From Sva-07 sp963728355 (GTDB lineage: Bacteria > Actinomycetota > Acidimicrobiia > Acidimicrobiales > Ilumatobacteraceae), in contig CAVSJQ010000008.1 in assembly GCA_963728355.1 (NCBI GenBank), forward strand, positions 62,001-126,000: DNA of 64,000 bases. Direction: 5' to 3'. Below, piece after piece: positions 16,557 through 24,939 of the stretch. Position numbers and translations under genes: made by a program. The notes under the pieces were generated by a model. It was not told where the DNA came from. It searched no databases and was given only the letters and a program-made list of their open reading frames with translations. The number at the start of each line of letters is the position of its first letter. Position 1 is the first letter of the stretch.

Positions 16557-17153
16557 ATGGACAACACCGGATGGGACGAGCGGTATTCGACGAGCGAGCT
16601 GATCTGGACCGGGCGGGCCAACCAGTTCGTGGAGGCCCACCTCGCCGACCTCGAGCCGGGCACCGCGATCGACCTGGGTGCCGGCGAGGGACGCAACGCC
16701 GTGTGGCTGGCGAGTCGAGGATGGACGGTCACTGCGGTCGACTTCTCCCAGGTCGGCCTCGACAAGGCCGACCGGCTCGCCGCCGAGCACGGCGTCGAGG
16801 TCACCACGGCGTGCGCCGACGCCACGACCTACAGCCCGGCGACACCCGTCGACCTCGTCGTCGTGTCGTACCTGCAACTGCCGTCCGACCAGCAGCGGAC
16901 CGTCCTCGAGCATGCCGCAACGTGGCTGAACACCGGCGGGACGCTGTTCGTGATCGCACATGACCGCTCGAACGTCGAGCACGGTTTCGGCGGTCCGCCG
17001 TCGGAGGACGTCTGCTACACCGTCGACGACACCGTCGCCGCTCTGGCTGGACTCGACGTCACGACGGCCGAGATCGCCGAGCGCCACGTCGACACCCCCG
17101 ACGGCACGAAGGTCGCACTCGACACGCTGGTCATCGCGCGGCGGCCGCTCTGA
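16557..17153 (+). CDS. SAM-dependent methyltransferase, class I
   Basis: 198 residues. Motif I is AIDLGAGEGRNAVWLA, the acidic strand end is VTAVDFSQ and motif IV is VDLVVVSYLQLP. Similar proteins are often annotated as tellurite-resistance (TehB-like) or general small-molecule methyltransferases. A much longer open frame extends back through the insertion sequence antisense and was rejected. The 3' end overlaps purK by 23 bases in a convergent arrangement. Confidence 0.8.
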   Translation: MDNTGWDERYSTSELIWTGRANQFVEAHLADLEPGTAIDLGAGEGRNAVWLASRGWTVTAVDFSQVGLDKADRLAAEHGVEVTTACADATTYSPATPVDLVVVSYLQLPSDQQRTVLEHAATWLNTGGTLFVIAHDRSNVEHGFGGPPSEDVCYTVDDTVAALAGLDVTTAEIAERHVDTPDGTKVALDTLVIARRPL

Positions 17154-18267
17154 GTTCGAGCGCTCGCGCCGCTGCCATGTTGCCGGCCGGCGCCGTCACG
17201 GTGAGGTGACCCATCTTGCGCCCCGGCCTCGGCTGCGACTTGCCGTAGAGGTGCAGCTTGGCGTGTGGGTCGTCGAACACCACGCTCCAGTCCGGATCGC
17301 CCCGCTCCCACAGGTCGCCGAGCAGGTTCACCATCGCGATCGCCGGTGCGGTCATCGCGGTCGACCCGAGTCCGAGCCCGCACACGGCTCGGACCTGCTG
17401 TTCGTACTGGCTCGTGACGCTCGCGTCGAGCGTCCAGTGGCCGCTGTTGTGTGGGCGCGGTGCGAGTTCGTTGACCAGGAGTTCGCCGCCGACCACGAAC
17501 AGTTCGACGGCGAGCACCCCGACGTAGCCCAGTGCATCGGCGATCGCCATCGCCAGACCCATCGCTCGGTCGGCGAGCTTCGCCGGCACCGCCGCCGGCA
17601 CGACCGAGAGGTCGAGGATCCCGTCGACGTGACGGTTCTCGGCGACCGGCCAGGACTCGACGTCACCGGACGCCGTGCGGCCGACGATGACGCTGAGTTC
17701 GGTGTCGAGCTCGAGACGCTGCTCGACCACACATTCGACACCGCCCAGTTCCGCCCACGCCGCGAGCGTTTCGGCAACGCCTGTCACCGAACGCTGTCCT
17801 TTGCCGTCGTAGCCGAGACGGGCGGTCTTGACGATCGCACCGGCGTCGACGAGCGACGGGTCGACGACCGGATCGTCACCCCGCAGGATGTGGTGGTGGC
17901 CGACGGGGAAGCCGTTGTCGACGAGGAATCCCTTCTCGGCGATCCGGTCCTGCGCGATCCGCACGGCCGACGGCGCCGGGGCCACGACCAGGGTGGCCGC
18001 CAGTACCTCGAGTGCGTCGGCCGGTGGATTCTCGAACTCGGTCGTCACCGCATCGCATTCGAACGCGAGGCGGCGCAACGCCTCGGGATCGTCGTAGGCG
18101 GCAACGAGATGTTCGTGGGCGAGCAGGCCCGCCGGTGCCGACGGATCCGGGTCGAGCACCATCGTGCGGTACCCCATCGAGGCGGCGGCCATCACGGCGT
18201 AGCGGCCGAGTTGCCCGCCCCCGAGAATGCCCAACGTGGCCGGAGGCACGATCGCCCTCGTGGTCAT
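17131..18267 (-). CDS. purK: 5-(carboxyamino)imidazole ribonucleotide synthase PurK
   Basis: 378 residues, ATP-grasp. Landmarks: LGILGGGQLGRY (N-terminal nucleotide-binding fold), TTEFENPP, KTARLGYDGKGQ (ATP-grasp lysine and glycine loop) and NELAPRPHNSGHWT. It carboxylates AIR with ATP and bicarbonate to N5-CAIR, which PurE then rearranges. The ATG overlaps the purE stop by 4 bases, so purE-purK are coupled. Confidence 0.93.
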   Translation of the reverse strand: MTTRAIVPPATLGILGGGQLGRYAVMAAASMGYRTMVLDPDPSAPAGLLAHEHLVAAYDDPEALRRLAFECDAVTTEFENPPADALEVLAATLVVAPAPSAVRIAQDRIAEKGFLVDNGFPVGHHHILRGDDPVVDPSLVDAGAIVKTARLGYDGKGQRSVTGVAETLAAWAELGGVECVVEQRLELDTELSVIVGRTASGDVESWPVAENRHVDGILDLSVVPAAVPAKLADRAMGLAMAIADALGYVGVLAVELFVVGGELLVNELAPRPHNSGHWTLDASVTSQYEQQVRAVCGLGLGSTAMTAPAIAMVNLLGDLWERGDPDWSVVFDDPHAKLHLYGKSQPRPGRKMGHLTVTAPAGNMAAARALELRAAAAR

Positions 18268-18770
18268 GATTCGCCGGGTCGCGGCAGTGGTGACGATGCG
18301 GCGGCGTCACGGCGCTCTGCACGGTAGGTGTCGAGTGCGGTCGCCAGTGCCGAATCGTCGAGTGCGAGCAGCGCGACTGCGAACAACGCCGCATTGACCG
18401 CTCCGGCGTCGCCGATCGCGAACGTCGCCACCGGGACACCGGCGGGCATCTGCACGATCGAGTACAGCGAGTCCTGACCGCTCAGGTGGCGCGACGCCAC
18501 CGGCACGCCGAGCACCGGCACCGTGGTCTTCGCCGCCAACATGCCCGGCAGATGAGCGGCCCCGCCGGCACCAGCGATGATCGCCCGCAGCCCGCGATCG
18601 CGCGCCGTGTCGGCGTAGGCGAACATCTCATCAGGCATCCGATGCGCGCTCACCACCTTCGCCTCGTGAGCGATCCCGAATGACTCGAGGACCTCGACGG
18701 CCTTCGCCATCGTGGGCCAGTCGCTCGCCGACCCCATGACCACACCGACGAGAGGGGACGCTGCGGGCAC
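18264..18770 (-). CDS. purE: N5-carboxyaminoimidazole ribonucleotide mutase PurE
   Basis: 168 residues. The class I PurE signature is present: VMGSASDWPTM (Ser/Asp of the active site), VVSAHRMPDEM (catalytic His) and AGAGGAAHLPGMLA. Converts N5-CAIR to CAIR in purine synthesis. GTG at 18770 is 6 bases after a TACGCT -10 element and gives the normal short N-terminus; the longer frame into the flippase gene was rejected. Confidence 0.92.
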   Translation of the reverse strand: MPAASPLVGVVMGSASDWPTMAKAVEVLESFGIAHEAKVVSAHRMPDEMFAYADTARDRGLRAIIAGAGGAAHLPGMLAAKTTVPVLGVPVASRHLSGQDSLYSIVQMPAGVPVATFAIGDAGAVNAALFAVALLALDDSALATALDTYRAERRDAAASSPLPRPGES

Positions 18771-18776
18771 GTCGTC

Positions 18777-18782
18777 AGCGTA
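18777..18782 (-). promoter_or_regulatory. -10 element TACGCT, purEK operon
   Basis: TAnnnT motif ending 6 bases before the GTG at 18770. Confidence 0.45.
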
Positions 18783-18816
18783 GGCGCACGACGCCGGACC
18801 GATTGGAATCCCCGGT

Positions 18817-21213
18817 TCAGACGAGCTCGCGACGCTCGCTGATCCGCAACCCGAGATACCCGGGGATGGTCGGGAACCAGTAGTTGACCAACCGGAAGAG
18901 CAGCACCGACGCCCACGCGACCGACTCGTCGACCCCGGCGCCGACGAGGACGAAGACGAGCGCAGCTTCGATCGCGCCGACACCACCCGGCGTCGGCACC
19001 GCCGATGCCACGGTGTTGGCGATCATGTAGAGCGCACCGAGTTCGGCGAACCCGATGTCGACACCGAAGGCCCAACACGCGAGCGCGAAGGCGACGATCG
19101 ACGACAGCTTGGCGATCGCCTGGCCGCCGAACAGCAGGGCCAGCTTCGATGGCATCCGTGCCAGTTCGCCGAAATCGTGCCGGATCTTCTCGACGGTCGA
19201 CCGCACGACGCGGATCACCCAGCGGCGCAGCTTCGGCGTCGCCGCGATCGCCGCCACCGCCACGAGGAGGGAGACGGCGAAGACGGCGACCACCGACAGG
19301 TCGGGACCCCCGCCCTCGTTCAGATCGAGTCCGCTCGTCGGTTGCGTGTTGCTGAGCAACAGGAAGAACACGAAGAAGAGGACCTGCATCACGCCGCTCG
19401 CCGCCGAGGTGAGGCCGATCGCAGCGGTGGCGACCGTCGCATCGGTGCCGCCCTTCTGCAGGTACCGGATGCGCATCGCCATGCCACCGGCGTTCATCGG
19501 GGTGAACCGGTTGAGGAACGACTGACCGAACATGATGACCGTCGCCTCGCCGAGCGCGATCGGCCGGACCACCGAACCCGCCAACGACATCGCTCCCCCG
19601 ACCGTGCCGAGCAGGGTGACGATCACGAGCGGCACCAGCCAGATCCACTCGAGGCCCGACATGGCATCGGCGATGTCCGACCAGTTGCTGACGAGCGTGA
19701 GGACGAAGAACGCCAGGACGCCGAACCCCACCCAGCTCAGGATCTTGGCGAAGCTGATCCGCTCGAGTTCGGCGAGTTGGACCTCCTCGGCGTCGATGCG
19801 GTGCTGGAGACCGGCGCGGAGGTCATCGAGGAAGTGCTTCGGCTTCTTCGCCTCCCTGCGGGCATGTGCCGGCAGCGCAGGCAGTTGCAGGAACGGCAGC
19901 GTCGTCGCGAGCTCGGCCCTGGGCACCGAGCGCACCGCGGCATCGAGCGCCCGGTCGTCGCCGACCACCAGCGCCGTCGTCACGAGAAGAGAGGCACGGT
20001 CGACGGCGCGTGATTCGGCGCTGGACGCGAGCAGCGCCGTGTCGAGTCCGGTGAGGGTCGCCAGGTCGCCGTCGATGACGAGGTTGTCGGGACTGAGTGA
20101 CCGATGGGCGATCCGTGACGCGTGCAGGAGTCCGACCTGTCGCCAGAGGTCGTCGAGCGCGGCATCGGTCACCTCGTCGGCACCGCACTCGCGCAGCGGT
20201 CGCCCCGGTGGTGTCGAGGACGCGACGATCGCGCTGTCACGCTCGGCCGGCGCAACCGACAGGACCTCCGGCACCCGCGCACCCGAGCGCAGCGCCATCG
20301 ACGTCGCTGTGGCGAGCTGTGCGGCGCGGATCCGCGGCTTCACCGACAGCCGCTGTTCGTCGACATCGCGAACGCGTATCGACCGCATCGCCCGTGAGAA
20401 CAACTCGACGTCGCGGTCGTCCTGATCGAGGTAGAGCACGTCGATCGGCTGCCCGTTCGTCACCCCCCGGTACGAACGGCGCCCCGGCGCCGTCGCCTCG
20501 TCACCGAGTTCGTCGACGTCGAATCCGGCGGCCGCCAGCCCTGCGCGGAGCGTGGCCGAGCCGGGTCGTCGCTGCGGGGACCCGAAGATCGCCAGCGCGG
20601 CGGACCCGATGGTGCTGCCGAGGGCCAAGGTGACCGCGATGCTGACCGGCGCCTGCGTTGCTGTGAAGAGCCGGACCAACGACGCGATCACCACGGCCGT
20701 CCACGCCGCGCGCCTCCACGGGCTCGTCATCATCGGTGACGCAGCCGCGGCACCGGCGACGAGCGCCGCCAGGTAGGCGGTCGACGGGAAGTCGCTGGCA
20801 AGGAACGAGTTGGAGGGCAGATCGGTGATCGTGGCCGGAGGCGCCGCCCGGTTGAGCCAGTCCGTGAGGAGCACCATCACGACCCCGCCGGTGACCGCGG
20901 CGCCGACGACCAGCAACGCGACCTGGCGGATCCGACTCCGCAACAGCCAGACCACGATCACGATCGGGATCGTGACGATCATGATCTGCGCCACGCCCAC
21001 GAGGGCGTAGCGCACGCTGCCGGGCATGCGGACGAACATCCGGACCAGATCGGCGGACAGGTTGGTGAGTGCGTCCGGGAAGACGGCCGTGATCAGCAGG
21101 ACGACGCCCAACAGGCAGACCAGCAGGACCAGCCGCGCCACGTCGACGGGATGCCGTTGCCAATCGCGACGATCGCGTTCGCGCAGTGCGACCGCATCGA
21201 CCGTCGTGCTCAC
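18817..21213 (-). CDS. Pseudokinase fused to a YbhN/LPG-synthase-type flippase domain
   Basis: 798 residues in three parts. Residues 1-215 contain about six membrane helices. Residues 225-470 look like a protein-kinase fold, but the catalytic loop reads AHRSLSPDNL: the HRD aspartate is Ser372 while the downstream Asn377 is kept, and there is no DFG (TLTGLDTAL instead), so it should be a pseudokinase. Residues 485-798 are a UPF0104/LPG_synthase_TM domain with the family segments FLNRFTPMNAGGMAMR and PTPGGVGAIEAALV. Similar multi-domain proteins occur in mycobacteria and relatives. GTG at 21213 has GGTGGGG upstream. Transport substrate unknown. Confidence 0.78.
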   Translation of the reverse strand: MSTTVDAVALRERDRRDWQRHPVDVARLVLLVCLLGVVLLITAVFPDALTNLSADLVRMFVRMPGSVRYALVGVAQIMIVTIPIVIVVWLLRSRIRQVALLVVGAAVTGGVVMVLLTDWLNRAAPPATITDLPSNSFLASDFPSTAYLAALVAGAAAASPMMTSPWRRAAWTAVVIASLVRLFTATQAPVSIAVTLALGSTIGSAALAIFGSPQRRPGSATLRAGLAAAGFDVDELGDEATAPGRRSYRGVTNGQPIDVLYLDQDDRDVELFSRAMRSIRVRDVDEQRLSVKPRIRAAQLATATSMALRSGARVPEVLSVAPAERDSAIVASSTPPGRPLRECGADEVTDAALDDLWRQVGLLHASRIAHRSLSPDNLVIDGDLATLTGLDTALLASSAESRAVDRASLLVTTALVVGDDRALDAAVRSVPRAELATTLPFLQLPALPAHARREAKKPKHFLDDLRAGLQHRIDAEEVQLAELERISFAKILSWVGFGVLAFFVLTLVSNWSDIADAMSGLEWIWLVPLVIVTLLGTVGGAMSLAGSVVRPIALGEATVIMFGQSFLNRFTPMNAGGMAMRIRYLQKGGTDATVATAAIGLTSAASGVMQVLFFVFFLLLSNTQPTSGLDLNEGGGPDLSVVAVFAVSLLVAVAAIAATPKLRRWVIRVVRSTVEKIRHDFGELARMPSKLALLFGGQAIAKLSSIVAFALACWAFGVDIGFAELGALYMIANTVASAVPTPGGVGAIEAALVFVLVGAGVDESVAWASVLLFRLVNYWFPTIPGYLGLRISERRELV

Positions 21214-21280
21214 CCCACCAGCATGGCGCACTGCCGGCGCCGGCGGCCGAATCCGTCGCTGTCGGGCCCGGGCGCGCAGA

Positions 21281-22537
21281 TCAGCCGAGCACGTCGCCGA
21301 GGGCGGCCACGGCACGGTCGACGTCGTTGGGCGACGTGTAGTGCACGAACGACAGCCTCACGACTCCCCGATCGGGGTTGATGCCGAGGCCGTCGAGCAC
21401 CCGTGCTGCGTAGTAGTGCCCCGAGCTGGTCTGGACACCGCGCTCGACGAGCGCGTGGGCGATGTCCTGCGGATCGTGCGCGAGCGGGTCGAAGGCGATG
21501 GTCGGGCACCGGTGACCGTCGACGGCGTCGAGCGTCGCCGGGCCCAGGAGCCGCACGTCGTCACGGTCGGCGAGCGCCTGGAGCAGCCGCGGCGCGAGGT
21601 GGTCCTCGTGGGCCCGCCAGAGCGTCGACGCCCCGGCCGACGCGACGCGCAGATCATCGGTCGGCGAGCCGCCGTGGTGACGATGGAACGCCTCGACGTA
21701 GTCGAGCACGGCGCCTGCCGACGCCACCTGGGCATGGTCGGGACCGGCCGGGTTCAGACGCTTGTCGGCGACGGCGTCGTTGAAGAAGTGGCTCTGGTTC
21801 GGGAGCTCGGCCATCAGACCGGCTCGAACGACCATCAGGCCCTGGTGCACGGAGTAGGTCTTGTAGAGGCTGAAGAGGTAAACGTCGGCGCCGATGGCAC
21901 CCACGTCCGGGATCGTGTGCGGCGCGAACGACACGCCATCGACGATCACCCGGGCACCGACGCCGTGGGCGAGCCGGGTGATGGTCCTGACGTCGTTCTC
22001 CGAGCCGACGATGTTCGACGCGTGCGGCACGGTGACCAGCCCGGTCCGCTCGCCGAGCAGGGCGTCGAACTGTTCGATGTCGAGCAGGCCGGTCTCGGGG
22101 TCGGTCGTCCACTCCTTGACCGTGCAGCCGACCCGCTCGGCGATGCGACGGATCGCCCCGGTGTTGGCCTCGTGGTCCTGATTGGTGACGATCACCTCGT
22201 TGCCGGGCTCGAGCACATCTGCGAAGGCGTGGGCGAGCACGTAGGTGTTCGCCGACGTCGACGGTCCGAACACCACCTCGCGCGCCTCGACGCCGAGTGC
22301 TTCGGCCCAACGCTCCCGGGAACCATCCATCAGCTCACCGGCGCGCCGTGACGACGCGAAGTCGCCGTAGGGCTGCACCTTGAGGTCGGTGTAGTACTCA
22401 CCGAGCGCGTCGATGGTCTGGCGGCAGGCGAACGAGCCACCGGCATTCTCGAAGAACGACTGGCCGTCGTTGATCGGCCGCGAGAAGGCAGGGAAGCTGG
22501 CACGGACGAAGTCGAGGTCGAGCTGCACGTCGCTCAC
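21281..22537 (-). CDS. Cysteine desulfurase-like PLP protein (class V aminotransferase, VC1184 type)
   Basis: 418 residues. The N-terminus FPAFSRPINDGQSFFENAGG, the loop STSANTYVLAHAF, VIVDGVSFAPH and the Schiff-base lysine in FSLYKTYSVHQG place it in the class V fold, close to the 'cysteine desulfurase-like' subgroup rather than SufS/IscS. The usual mobile-loop cysteine of desulfurases is not obvious (QTSSGHYYA), so desulfurase activity is doubtful. GTG at 22537 chosen because it gives the family N-terminus. Divergent from the D-threonine aldolase-like gene. Confidence 0.78.
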   Translation of the reverse strand: MSDVQLDLDFVRASFPAFSRPINDGQSFFENAGGSFACRQTIDALGEYYTDLKVQPYGDFASSRRAGELMDGSRERWAEALGVEAREVVFGPSTSANTYVLAHAFADVLEPGNEVIVTNQDHEANTGAIRRIAERVGCTVKEWTTDPETGLLDIEQFDALLGERTGLVTVPHASNIVGSENDVRTITRLAHGVGARVIVDGVSFAPHTIPDVGAIGADVYLFSLYKTYSVHQGLMVVRAGLMAELPNQSHFFNDAVADKRLNPAGPDHAQVASAGAVLDYVEAFHRHHGGSPTDDLRVASAGASTLWRAHEDHLAPRLLQALADRDDVRLLGPATLDAVDGHRCPTIAFDPLAHDPQDIAHALVERGVQTSSGHYYAARVLDGLGINPDRGVVRLSFVHYTSPNDVDRAVAALGDVLG

Positions 22538-22543
22538 GGTAAC

Positions 22544-22633
22544 TGCACCGCTCGCCCGCCGCCTCCCGTCCGAAATGTCGCGATGTCGTCCCGCCCACCG
22601 CAACGGTCCGGCGACATTCGCGTCTGCGGTGCA
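22544..22633. promoter_or_regulatory. Nested inverted repeats in a divergent promoter region
   Basis: Outer arms TGCACCGC (22544-22551) / GCGGTGCA (22626-22633) enclose inner arms CGAAATGTCGC (22571-22581) / GCGACATTCG (22611-22620, one T short). They lie between two divergent PLP-enzyme genes; operator or cruciform-type structure is possible. No known operator is matched. Confidence 0.5.
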
Positions 22634-22643
22634 TGATGGTGCG

Positions 22644-23657
22644 GTGCCCATCGAACCGACGACCACGTCCGAGCTGATCACACCGGCGCTGCTGGTCGAC
22701 GTCCCGACGTTCAACCGCAATCTCGCGGCGATGGATGCGGTGCTGCCCGGCCCCAGGCTGCGCCCGCACGTCAAGGCGTTCAAGTCGACCGACATGGCCA
22801 AGCGCCTCGACGCCGACGGTCACCACGGTTTCTGTGCCGCCACGCCGCGAGAGATCGAAGGGCTGGTGGCTGCCGGATTGACCGCCGACCTGCTGCTCGC
22901 CAACGAGACGCTCGACACCGCTCGCCTCGGCGCACTCGCCGACCAGGCGAACATCACGGTGTCCATCGACTCCGACGAGACCCTCGACGCAGCGATCGCC
23001 GGCGGCATCCGCTCGGTCCTCGTCGACGTCGACGTGGGGCTCCCCCGCTGCGGCTGTGACGTGGACGACTCGGGCCGGCTCGCCGACCGCGCCCGCTCCG
23101 CCGGCCTCGACGTTCGCGGCGTGATGGGTTACGAGGGGCACCTGATGATGGTGCACGACCGCGAAGCGAAGCGCGAGAAGGTCGAAGCGGCGATGGCCAC
23201 CCTGCTGCAGGCGCACGAGATGGTCGGCGGCGACATCGTGTCGGGCGGCGGTACCGGCACGTGGGACGTCAACACGTGGTGCACCGAGATCCAGGCCGGC
23301 TCCTACACCCTGATGGACACCCAGTACGACGAGCTCGACGTGCCCTTCGAGAAGGCACTGTCGGTGCTGGCCACCGTGATCTCGACCAGCTCGAAGGGCT
23401 GGATCATCGCCGACTGCGGGCTCAAGGCACTGGGGATGGACCATGGCAACCCGTCGTGGGACGGCGGCGACGTCTTCTTCTGCTCCGACGAGCACATCAC
23501 GTTGCTGCCACGCGAGCTGAGCGACTGGAAGGTGGGCGACCGCGTCCGCGTCTGGCCGTCACACGTCGACCCGACCGTCGCCCGCCACGAACAGTTCTGG
23601 CTGGTCGAGGGCGACGGCATCGTCGAGCGCTGGCCGATCGACCTGCGCCACTGGTGA
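22644..23657 (+). CDS. D-threonine aldolase / D-serine dehydratase family PLP enzyme
   Basis: 337 residues, alanine-racemase N-terminal fold. PLP lysine in RPHVKAFKS, phosphate loop GGGTGTWDVN, and the C-terminal metal site SHVDPTV. In D-threonine aldolases the metal ligands are His-x-Asp, in D-serine dehydratases His-x-Cys; the HVD here favours the aldolase type (family knowledge). It probably cleaves or deaminates D-beta-hydroxy amino acids. GTG start chosen by family length. Divergently paired with the class V PLP gene. Confidence 0.78.
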   Translation: MPIEPTTTSELITPALLVDVPTFNRNLAAMDAVLPGPRLRPHVKAFKSTDMAKRLDADGHHGFCAATPREIEGLVAAGLTADLLLANETLDTARLGALADQANITVSIDSDETLDAAIAGGIRSVLVDVDVGLPRCGCDVDDSGRLADRARSAGLDVRGVMGYEGHLMMVHDREAKREKVEAAMATLLQAHEMVGGDIVSGGGTGTWDVNTWCTEIQAGSYTLMDTQYDELDVPFEKALSVLATVISTSSKGWIIADCGLKALGMDHGNPSWDGGDVFFCSDEHITLLPRELSDWKVGDRVRVWPSHVDPTVARHEQFWLVEGDGIVERWPIDLRHW

Positions 23658-23663
23658 CGCCAT

Positions 23664-23691
23664 ATCAGTACAGGAACATCAGTACAGGAAC
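23664..23691. repeat. 14-bp tandem duplication at the 3' end of pfk
   Basis: ATCAGTACAGGAAC occurs twice head to tail (23664-23677, 23678-23691), followed by ATC. It covers the last codons and stop of the phosphofructokinase gene, so the second copy is a non-coding echo of the gene end. Confidence 0.8.
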
Positions 23692-24839
23692 ATCGGCTTC
23701 CCGAGCAGGTGCGCCACGTGAGGCCGGTAGAGCTCGGTGTCGTACAGTTCGGCAACGTCGACCCGCTTGACGCCTGACACGGCCGTGTCGGCCGGCACCG
23801 TGCTGTAGACCCCATTCTGGAGCGCCACCATCACGCCGGTGTGGCCCCGCACGAGTTGTTGGACGGCAAGGCTGCCGAACGACGTCGCCACCATCCGGTC
23901 GAGCGAATCGGGTGCCCCGGACCGCATCAGGTAGGCAAGGCGCTGGTTGACGACGTCGACGCCGGTGATCTCCTGGAGCGCAGCGCCCATGATTTCCCCG
24001 ATGCCGCCCAGCTTCTTGTGTCCGTAGGCGTCTTCCTGCCCGTACTCGACCACCTGGCCACCGATCATCGATGCGCCTTCCGACACCACGACGATCGCAT
24101 AGTTGCTGGGATTGGCGTCGCGGTCGGCGACGACGAGGCCCGCCAACTTCTCGACATCGAACGGGACCTCGCTGATCAGTGCCCGATCGGCATCGGCGAG
24201 GTACGCAGAGATCAGCGCCGTCTCGCCGCTGTTGCGGCCGAACAACTCGACCACGGCGATGCGCTCGTGGCTGCCGGCCGGCGTGCGCAGCGCATGGATC
24301 GCCTCGACGCTGCGGGTCACCGCGGTGCTGAACCCGATGCAGTAGTCCGTGCCGAACACGTCGTTGTCCATCGTCTTGGGGATCGAGACGATGCGGACGC
24401 CCTCCTCGTGGAGCCGCACCGCGAACGACAGCGTGTCGTCGCCGCCGATCGGCACGAGCGCCTCGATCCGCTCATTGCGCAACACCTCGAGCACGTGCGA
24501 CGTGCAATCGGCGTACGGATGGTCGTCGTCGAACGTGTGCAGCCCGGTGAGATGGCCCGGCAGGTCGCGCTCGCGCACCTTCTGTGGGTTCGTCCGTGAC
24601 GTGTGCAGGTACGTCCCGCCCGCACGGTCGATCGTGCGGACGTCGGCGACCGTCAGCGGTTCGAGCCACTTGGCTCGCGAGGCCTCCTCGTCGGCGAAGT
24701 CGAACTCGAGCAGCCCGGCCCACCCGTTGCGGATGCCGATGACCTCCCAACCGTTCGCTGCGGCCTGGTTCACCACTGCTTTGATGCACGGGTTCAGGCC
24801 GGGGACGTCGCCGCCGCCGGTCAAGATGCCGATTCGCAT
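23679..24839 (-). CDS. 6-phosphofructokinase, probably PPi-dependent
   Basis: 386 residues, PFK-A fold. The diphosphate loop begins ILTGGGDVPGLN; the phosphoryl-donor loop is GGDDT (residues 132-136) and the catalytic motif PKTMDND (154-160). Asp after GGD and the Lys in PKT are the residues that favour pyrophosphate over ATP in this family (ATP enzymes have Gly at the first position). It phosphorylates fructose 6-phosphate. The ATG has AGGAGG 8 bases upstream. Confidence 0.88.
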   Translation of the reverse strand: MRIGILTGGGDVPGLNPCIKAVVNQAAANGWEVIGIRNGWAGLLEFDFADEEASRAKWLEPLTVADVRTIDRAGGTYLHTSRTNPQKVRERDLPGHLTGLHTFDDDHPYADCTSHVLEVLRNERIEALVPIGGDDTLSFAVRLHEEGVRIVSIPKTMDNDVFGTDYCIGFSTAVTRSVEAIHALRTPAGSHERIAVVELFGRNSGETALISAYLADADRALISEVPFDVEKLAGLVVADRDANPSNYAIVVVSEGASMIGGQVVEYGQEDAYGHKKLGGIGEIMGAALQEITGVDVVNQRLAYLMRSGAPDSLDRMVATSFGSLAVQQLVRGHTGVMVALQNGVYSTVPADTAVSGVKRVDVAELYDTELYRPHVAHLLGKPMFLY

Positions 24840-24916
24840 GCAGGATCCTCCTTGTCCACCGATGAGCTACCTCATCTTCGGCCTCGCGGCCACCACATCG
24901 TGTACCACATTCGCGA

Positions 24917-24935
24917 CGTGTCGGTGTCCGACACG
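24917..24935. terminator. Hairpin after dnaB (CGTGTCGG-tgt-CCGACACG)
   Basis: A perfect 8-bp stem with a 3-base loop lies 4 bases past the dnaB stop on the minus strand. No T-run follows, as usual for GC-rich actinobacteria, so its terminator role is inferred from position. Confidence 0.5.
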
Positions 24936-24939
24936 CACC

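Noticed and set aside
15606..17153. 515-residue open frame joining transposase antisense and the methyltransferase
   Set aside because: Only the part from 16557 has methyltransferase features; the upstream part is the complement of transposase codons.
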